Source: Caldisericota bacterium (GTDB taxonomy: Bacteria; Caldisericota; Caldisericia; Cryosericales; Cryosericaceae). Taken from it: a stretch of 16,662 nt of DNA. Position 1 is the stretch's first letter, and the number at the start of each line of letters is the position of its first letter. Shown here in pieces: positions 12,436 through 16,662 of this stretch. Location of the stretch: the NCBI GenBank assembly GCA_026390215.1, contig JAPLGJ010000160.1, forward strand, positions 1 to 16,662, in the 5' to 3' direction. The position numbers and the translations under genes were made by a program. A model generated the notes under the pieces. The model saw nothing but the letters and a program-made list of their open reading frames with translations, did no database searches and had not been told where the DNA came from.

Positions 12436-13641
12436 CTACATGTCCGAAAAATCCCAGTCAATGTCGGCCAGTCGCTCCTGGAACGCTGTAAGATCTGCGT
12501 GAGATCTCATTGCCTGCTGCAGCTGTCGTGCTCCGTTCGTCGTCCCATAGAGGATGACGCCTGCAATGATACCGTCCTCGAGGACGACCTTGCGATAAGT
12601 CTGTTGACCTTGTGCCTGGATCACGTGGACGCGCTGCTCCTGGGTCGGATTGACGTTGCCCATGCTCAGAACGTCTATGCCACAAGTCTTGAGCGAACTC
12701 GACATGATGCTTCCCTCGTACGCAGCTGTTCCCGGTGAGACCATGTTCTGAGCCGCAACCCTGGCCTGTTCCAGGCAGGGAGGGACGATGCCATAGACAC
12801 GTCCGCGGTGCTCGACGACGTCGCCGGCGGCATAGACGTCAGGTGCAGATGTTTGCATGGAATCATCCACCTGAACACCCCGTCCTGTGGCGATGCCTGC
12901 TTCCCGGGCGACGCTGACATTGGGGCGGACCCCTGTGGAGAACAGGACGAAGTCACCATGCGCGAGTCGGCCGTCCTTGAGGAGGACGCCTGCTGCGCCA
13001 TGGTCTCCCGAGAGAATCTGCTGAGTCTCGGCATCCAGCAGAGCAGTAATGCCCAGACTCCTCAGGTGTTCGACCAGCATTTCTGCTGAGCGTTCGTCGA
13101 GCTGGTTGGGCAGCAGCCGACCGGCGAACTCGATGACGACGGCTCTCATTCCTCGCTCCGCCAATGCTCTAGCCGCCTCCAATCCCAGCAGGCCTCCGCC
13201 CACGACGACCACCGTGGCACCCGGGACGATGCGAGACAGCAAAGCATCTGCATCATCAAGGGTCCTGAGCGTGAAGACACCGACCTGGTCAGCGCCCGGC
13301 AGGGGCGGTACGAAGGGCGACGCTCCGTTGGCCAGCAGCAGCCTGTCGTACGAAAGCACGGTGCCGTCATCGAGCGTCACTTGATGCTCTGCGGCATGCA
13401 CGTGGACGACGCGGCGTCCGCTGATCAGCGTAATCCTGTTTTCGGAGTACCAGCTTGTAGCGTGCATGAAGAGCTGGTCTCTGGACTTGCGACCGGCCAA
13501 GTAGTCGATCAAGTCAGGGCGAGGATAGTAGGCGACGGACTCGACGTCGACGATCGTGATTGCCGACGACGGATCCAGTTTTCGCAGGTGCTGTGCGGCC
13601 GCTGTGCCGGCAGCCCAGCCTCCGGCAATGACGTACGTCAT
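12436..13641 (-). CDS. FAD/NAD(P)-dependent oxidoreductase, probable NADH:rubredoxin reductase
   Basis: A 401-residue pyridine-nucleotide disulfide oxidoreductase-fold flavoprotein. The FAD-binding start is YVIAGGWAAGTAAAQHLRKL (residues 3-22), the NAD(P) site is VVVVGGGLLGLEAA (about 144-157), and the second FAD motif is VYAAGDV (269-275). There is no redox-active CxxxxC near the FAD site, so it belongs to the rubredoxin/ferredoxin reductase and NirB-N-terminal type rather than the disulfide reductases. The FAD motif has Trp where many relatives have the second Gly of GxGxxG; related enzymes of the GGVAAG type tolerate change here. The rubredoxin gene lies 15 nt upstream on the same strand, which is the best evidence for its electron partner. 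A nitrite-reductase-like or other role is possible. Confidence 0.85.
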   Translation of the reverse strand: MTYVIAGGWAAGTAAAQHLRKLDPSSAITIVDVESVAYYPRPDLIDYLAGRKSRDQLFMHATSWYSENRITLISGRRVVHVHAAEHQVTLDDGTVLSYDRLLLANGASPFVPPLPGADQVGVFTLRTLDDADALLSRIVPGATVVVVGGGLLGLEAARALAERGMRAVVIEFAGRLLPNQLDERSAEMLVEHLRSLGITALLDAETQQILSGDHGAAGVLLKDGRLAHGDFVLFSTGVRPNVSVAREAGIATGRGVQVDDSMQTSAPDVYAAGDVVEHRGRVYGIVPPCLEQARVAAQNMVSPGTAAYEGSIMSSSLKTCGIDVLSMGNVNPTQEQRVHVIQAQGQQTYRKVVLEDGIIAGVILYGTTNGARQLQQAMRSHADLTAFQERLADIDWDFSDM

Positions 13642-13656
13642 GGTGACCGTCTGCCG

Positions 13657-13815
13657 TCAGGCTTTCTCGAACAGATCCTTGCCGGCACCGCAATCTGGAC
13701 AGACCCAGGTCTCGGGGAGGTCCTCGAACTTGACGCCGGGGTTGATGTCCTGCGTGCTGTCACCGATAGCAGGGTCATACACATATCCACACACGGTACA
13801 AATCCACTTCTCCAT
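13657..13815 (-). CDS. Rubredoxin
   Basis: A 52-residue one-electron iron protein. The Fe(Cys)4 site is complete: CTVCG (Cys6, Cys9) and CPDCG (Cys39, Cys42), with the family's YVYDPAIGDSTQDINPGVKFEDLPETWVCP between them. Length and spacing are standard. The start is ATG 13815 with AAGGAGG (13823-13829), 7 nt from the start; a longer open frame from 13971 runs through the promoter and is rejected. It leads an operon with the flavoprotein reductase. In anaerobes such pairs feed electrons to rubrerythrin, superoxide reductase or flavodiiron proteins for oxygen defence; none of these is in the window, so that role is inference. Confidence 0.97.
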   Translation of the reverse strand: MEKWICTVCGYVYDPAIGDSTQDINPGVKFEDLPETWVCPDCGAGKDLFEKA

Positions 13816-13842
13816 GGCAATTCCTCCTTGTGTCGAGCGGTT

Positions 13843-13863
13843 GGGGAGAGGAATACTCTTCCC
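13843..13863 (-). promoter_or_regulatory. Hairpin at the 5' end of the rubredoxin transcript
   Basis: Read on the minus strand, GGGAAGAG and CTCTCCCC pair over 8 positions with one mismatch and a 5-nt loop. The predicted start of transcription is near 13864, so the hairpin would cap the 5' end of the message. It could protect against decay or adjust translation; there is no T-run after it. Confidence 0.35.
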
Positions 13864-13870
13864 TATGGCC

Positions 13871-13899
13871 AGTGTATGGCGAAAGGCCCTTTCCTGCAA
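13871..13899 (-). promoter_or_regulatory. Rubredoxin operon promoter with internal palindrome
   Basis: On the minus strand TTGCAG (13894-13899), a 17-bp spacer and TACACT (13871-13876) form a moderate promoter. The spacer holds the perfect palindrome GAAAGGcCCTTTC (13881-13893), placed where a bound regulator would block or reshape polymerase contact. Confidence 0.4.
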
Positions 13900-13930
13900 G
13901 TCAGCAAACCACATACGGTGCAGCGGTTCT

Positions 13931-13958
13931 TTGACAGCCGAGGCAGACGCGGTATTCT
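13931..13958 (+). promoter_or_regulatory. iorAB promoter
   Basis: A consensus TTGACA (13931-13936), 16-bp spacer and TATTCT (13953-13958). Initiation near 13965 leaves a leader of about 29 nt that contains AGGAGGT (13984-13990), four bases before ATG 13994 when counted from GGAGG. Confidence 0.6.
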
Positions 13959-13993
13959 GTAAAAACAGCATCCGAAAGAGGTCAGGAGGTCAC

Positions 13994-15868
13994 ATGAAAC
14001 ATCAAGCGCTGGTTGACGGCAAGGCAGGGGACCATGAGCTGCTCCTTGGCAATGAAGCCGCGGTCCGCGGTGCTCTTGAAGCCGGTATCGGTGTGGCGGC
14101 CAGCTACCCTGGTACTCCGTCGTCAGAGATCGGGGACGTGTTCAGCGTCGTGGCAAAAGCCTCAGGAGTGTACTTCGAGTACTCTGCGAACGAGAAGGTG
14201 GCCCTTGAGGTCGCAGCAGCCTCGGCAGCAAGCGGGGTGCGGTCGTTTACGTTCATGAAGCACGTTGGGCTGAACGTTGCCTCGGATTCCTTCATGACGA
14301 CGGCATACATAGGGACCAGGGCTGGATTCGTGGTCCTTTCTGCGGACGATCCATCTACGCACTCGTCACAGAATGAGCAGGACAACAGATACTACGCGCG
14401 CCTCGCGAACGTTCCCATGCTGGAACCCTCGAACCCACAGGAGACCAAGGACTACATGGTAGAGGCCTTCGACATCTCGGAGAAACTCGAGCTTCCAGTT
14501 CTGCTGCGAACGACTACCCGTGTTGCCCACATGCGCGGCGATGTTGTCTTCGGCGATCGAAGGCCGGTCGTCAGGAAAGGCGTCTTCGAGAAGGATCCGC
14601 CAAGGTTCGTGCCGGTGCCCGCCAACTCGTCGAAGATGCATGTCAAGTTGCTCGGTAAGCTTGGCGAGGCCCGGCATCTCAGCGAGATGACTTCCCTGAA
14701 CCGCATCGTCGACGTAGGTGCCGGGGGGCGCGCGGGGATCGTTACTGTCGGCAGCGCGTTCAACTATGTCGTCGACGCCCTGGAGGAGCTCGGACTTTCT
14801 GCACGGGTGTTCAAAATAGGTTTCTCCTATCCTCTGCCGCTCGACAGGATCCGTGAGTTTGCCGCGGGCGTCGATGAGCTGCTGGTCGTCGAGGAGCTCG
14901 AGCCTCTTATGGAACTCGACATCAAGGCCGATTTCTTGTCGCACGGTACCAGGACACCGGTACGTGGTAAGGAGGAGCTTCTGGTGCCGCGCGTACACGA
15001 GCTCAACGTCGATGTTGTGGCAAAGGCATTGGCCAATCACTTCGGCGTACCATTGCATGTGCCTGCCTCAGGGAGAGTGGAGCCCTGGTCATCGCCGCTG
15101 CCATCGCGGCCGCCGGTCCTTTGTCCCGGGTGCCCTCATCGCGGGTCGTATCTCGCTGTTCGTAGAGCCATACGTGAACTGGGAATCCCAGAACCCGTCT
15201 TCGCCTCCGACATCGGCTGTTACACGCTGGGTATGGCGGCGCCTTTCAGCGCAGCGGACTATCTCCTGTCCATGGGATCCAGCGTTGGGACTGCCGGTGG
15301 TTTCGAGGTGGCAACAGATCGGCAGGTCTTCTCGTTCATCGGTGACAGCACCTTCTTCCATGCAGGGTTGTCCGCTTTGGCAAGCGCCATTCACAACAAG
15401 CATCGGTTTGTTCTGACCATCCTGGACAACCGGACGACCGCGATGACGGGACACCAGCCGAATCCGTCCATGCTGACGGATGCTGTGGGCGATCCGGCAC
15501 CAGCGATCAGCATCGAAGCCGTGGCAAAGGCAATGGGCGTTCCCTTCGTGAAGGTCATCAACCCATACAGGGTGGTCGAGGCTACCGAGGCCTACAAGGA
15601 GGCCGCCAAGGTGGACGGCGTCGCGGTCATCGTGTCGAAACAGGTTTGCAGCCTCCTCCTGGACCGCGCGAAGCGCGCAAAGGGAATCTGGCAGACATTT
15701 CAGGTCGACCGTGGCGTCTGTTCGGGCTGCTTGATATGCGTACGTGAGGCCGCTTGCCCTGCCATCTTCGTCTCTGAAGGGAAGGCTGAGATCAATGAGG
15801 AACTGTGCGATGGTTGCAGCGTATGCTCGCAGATCTGTCCAGTGCATGCGATCGGGGTGAAGAAATGA
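13994..15868 (+). CDS. iorA: Indolepyruvate:ferredoxin oxidoreductase alpha subunit
   Basis: IorA with IorB oxidatively decarboxylates aryl pyruvates from aromatic amino acid transamination to aryl-acetyl-CoA, reducing ferredoxin. The 624-residue length is normal. The N-terminal pyrimidine-binding domain begins LLLGNEAAVRGALEAGI and contains SYPGTPSSEI. The thiamine diphosphate domain starts at CPGCPHRG (about 376), with SDIGCYTLG and the metal motif GDSTFFHAGL through LDN, then TAMTGHQPNP. Two 4Fe-4S motifs close the protein: Cys576, 579, 582, 588 and Cys605, 608, 611, 615, each last Cys followed by Pro. ATG 13994 is set by AGGAGGT; the open frame extending upstream to 13556 covers the divergent rubredoxin operon and is rejected. 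The stop overlaps iorB as ATGA. Confidence 0.96.
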   Translation: MKHQALVDGKAGDHELLLGNEAAVRGALEAGIGVAASYPGTPSSEIGDVFSVVAKASGVYFEYSANEKVALEVAAASAASGVRSFTFMKHVGLNVASDSFMTTAYIGTRAGFVVLSADDPSTHSSQNEQDNRYYARLANVPMLEPSNPQETKDYMVEAFDISEKLELPVLLRTTTRVAHMRGDVVFGDRRPVVRKGVFEKDPPRFVPVPANSSKMHVKLLGKLGEARHLSEMTSLNRIVDVGAGGRAGIVTVGSAFNYVVDALEELGLSARVFKIGFSYPLPLDRIREFAAGVDELLVVEELEPLMELDIKADFLSHGTRTPVRGKEELLVPRVHELNVDVVAKALANHFGVPLHVPASGRVEPWSSPLPSRPPVLCPGCPHRGSYLAVRRAIRELGIPEPVFASDIGCYTLGMAAPFSAADYLLSMGSSVGTAGGFEVATDRQVFSFIGDSTFFHAGLSALASAIHNKHRFVLTILDNRTTAMTGHQPNPSMLTDAVGDPAPAISIEAVAKAMGVPFVKVINPYRVVEATEAYKEAAKVDGVAVIVSKQVCSLLLDRAKRAKGIWQTFQVDRGVCSGCLICVREAACPAIFVSEGKAEINEELCDGCSVCSQICPVHAIGVKK

Positions 15869-16458
15869 GTTCACTGAATGTGTTTGTTGCCGGAGTCGGA
15901 GGACAGGGGATCATCACCGGGGCCAGCATCATCGCACGAGCCGCCATTGCTGCTGGAGTGGGGGCTGTCATGAGTGAGGTTCACGGCATGGCACAGCGGG
16001 GTGGCTCGGTCGTGTGTGATCTTCGATTGGGAGATGTACACAGCCCGATGATCCCGGAGGGCGAGGCAGACCTCATCATAGGGTTCGAGCCGGTCGAGAC
16101 GGTCCGGTCACTCACAAGAGCCAACCATCGCACTGTTGTCATTACCGAGGTGCGCCCGAACATCCCGGTGAGCGTCTCGCTGGGAGGAATAGCCTACCCT
16201 GCGGTAGAGGGTCTGCTCGCATATCTTCGCTCGCAGGTTGCTGCGGTCTACGCTATTCCTGCCGCCGCCATTGCCGAAGAAATCGGGCTGCCCCAGGCCG
16301 CGAACGTCGTCTTGCTTGGAGCGGCCATGGGAACCGGTTTGATTCCTCTGGAGCTAGAGACAATACGCGAGACGCTATCCCGCAGCATACCGGCACAGGC
16401 CCTGGAGGCAAACTTCAGAGCACTGCAAGAGGGATTCGAGGTGACCCGGAAGGTCTAG
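15865..16458 (+). CDS. iorB: Indolepyruvate:ferredoxin oxidoreductase beta subunit
   Basis: The 197-residue gamma-type domain of the 2-oxoacid:ferredoxin oxidoreductases. It carries the hallmark VAGVGGQGIITGASIIARAA (residues 8-27), SEVHGMAQRGGSV and the later NVVLLGAAMGTGLIPL. It partners IorA in the cytoplasm. The start is ATG 15865, whose ATGA overlaps the iorA stop, with GGGGTGA just upstream; a frame open from 15805 lies in iorA. The arrangement makes equal translation of the two subunits likely. Confidence 0.96.
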   Translation: MSSLNVFVAGVGGQGIITGASIIARAAIAAGVGAVMSEVHGMAQRGGSVVCDLRLGDVHSPMIPEGEADLIIGFEPVETVRSLTRANHRTVVITEVRPNIPVSVSLGGIAYPAVEGLLAYLRSQVAAVYAIPAAAIAEEIGLPQAANVVLLGAAMGTGLIPLELETIRETLSRSIPAQALEANFRALQEGFEVTRKV

Positions 16459-16479
16459 AAAGACTGCGAAACAAGAGAG

Positions 16480-16662
16480 CTAGGCAAGGTGGCAGGTCGA
16501 GTCGATGACTCGTGCCTGCCACTTGCTGGTCTCGGCCTCGAAGACCGAAATGCTGGCGTTTGGCTGGGCCAAGCTGGTACAGCTGCTAAGCGGAAGGTCC
16601 AGTAGAACGGACATGAGGACACGATTGAACCCCCCGTGAGCGACGACAAGCACGAAGTTCCC
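16480..16662 (-). CDS. Histidine phosphatase superfamily protein, C-terminal fragment (5' end outside window)
   Basis: Sixty codons up to a TAG at 16480-16482 are visible on the minus strand, entering from the right edge. The frame reads FVLVVAHGGFNRVLMSVLLDLPL, then NASISVFEAETSKWQARVIDSTCHLA. This is the C-terminal catalytic His segment (VvsHGG-iR) and final strands of phosphoglycerate-mutase-like phosphatases such as alpha-ribazole phosphatase. The first catalytic RHG motif lies beyond the window, so substrate and exact family cannot be given. It is convergent with iorB, 21 nt apart, and its 3' end contains a strong hairpin. Confidence 0.8.
   Translation of the reverse strand, partial: GNFVLVVAHGGFNRVLMSVLLDLPLSSCTSLAQPNASISVFEAETSKWQARVIDSTCHLA
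16487..16524. terminator. Strong hairpin between iorB and the convergent phosphatase gene
   Basis: AGGTGGCAGG (16487-16496) pairs with CCTGCCACTT (16515-16524) through 10 positions including one G-U. An inner GAGTC/GACTC stem (16499-16503 with 16507-16511) is closed by a 3-nt loop. It lies in the last codons of the phosphatase gene and 29 nt after the iorB stop. Neither side has a good T-run, so it may act as a 3' stabiliser or a poor terminator. Confidence 0.35.

Noticed and set aside
13621..13641. Trp in the FAD GxGxxG motif of the flavoprotein as a sign of inactivation
   Set aside because: Related flavoproteins have GGVAAG or GGSAAG forms at the same position, and all other motifs are intact.
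13957..13968. CTGT-AAAA-ACAG mini-hairpin near the iorA start of transcription
   Set aside because: The stem is only 4 bp and overlaps the -10; it is likely chance.
13816..13971. N-terminal extension of rubredoxin
   Set aside because: It covers the promoter, the palindrome and the ribosome site; rubredoxins are about 52 residues.
13556..13993. 146-codon upstream extension of the iorA reading frame
   Set aside because: It runs antisense to the rubredoxin operon start and contains the iorA promoter; AGGAGGT at 13984 sets the start at 13994.
1..16662. CRISPR arrays, tRNA genes, transposases, phage or defence genes
   Set aside because: I saw no regular direct repeats, tRNA-like folds, transposase motifs or terminal inverted repeats; every long segment is explained by housekeeping genes.

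Overview
The window reads as a compact stretch of bacterial chromosome. It is moderately GC-rich by eye, with genes packed end to end, frequent GTG starts and 1-20 nt overlaps or gaps. I see no mobile element, tRNA, rRNA or CRISPR array. The gene content (indolepyruvate:ferredoxin oxidoreductase, rubredoxin with a rubredoxin-reductase-like flavoprotein, diadenylate cyclase with its YbbR partner, a LipM-like acyltransferase, and rpsO-pnp next to an M16 peptidase) fits an anaerobic, amino-acid-using bacterium of a Firmicutes-like or deep-branching lineage such as Caldiserica/Cryosericota. The phylum is an inference that I cannot settle from the sequence alone.

Layout. Positions 1-343 (minus) hold the 5' end of a LipM/LplA-type gene, divergent from a methyltransferase (456-1196, plus). 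The methyltransferase heads a tight plus-strand run: cdaA (1198), cdaR (2099), truB (3404) and ribF (4303). A hairpin followed by T-rich sequence overlaps the ribF stop codon, and a new promoter follows at once, so rpsO-pnp-M16 peptidase-dut-type 4 UDG (5385-10187) probably forms a second unit. Convergent to it, on the minus strand, lies ndk followed by a MarR regulator (11205 down to 10303). Divergent from ndk is a membrane-anchored or exported phospholipase D-like protein (11366-12373). Next, on the minus strand, is rubredoxin followed by a rubredoxin-reductase-like flavoprotein (13815 down to 12436), divergent from iorA-iorB (13994-16458). The right edge carries the 3' end of a histidine-phosphatase-superfamily gene on the minus strand.

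How the genes fit together. CdaA makes c-di-AMP and CdaR is its usual membrane partner, but the glmM normally found next to them is absent here. Instead the pair runs into the truB-ribF translation/cofactor block. The rpsO-pnp block joins ribosome assembly and RNA decay with nucleotide hygiene: dUTPase removes dUTP and the Fe-S uracil-DNA glycosylase removes uracil from DNA. Rubredoxin with its putative reductase, and IorAB with its built-in ferredoxin domain, are two adjacent low-potential electron-transfer modules.

The most interesting signals are regulatory rather than a new gene system. Three transcripts (lipM-like, methyltransferase, PLD-like) have a -10 element only 6-9 nt from the start codon and no Shine-Dalgarno sequence, which predicts leaderless mRNAs. 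Most promoters I can recognise share a 16-bp spacer. A perfect 13-nt palindrome sits inside the rubredoxin promoter. Proteins that deserve a second look are a divergent TruB, a CdaA with DGG in place of DGA, and a dUTPase with a 42-residue tail of unusual composition.
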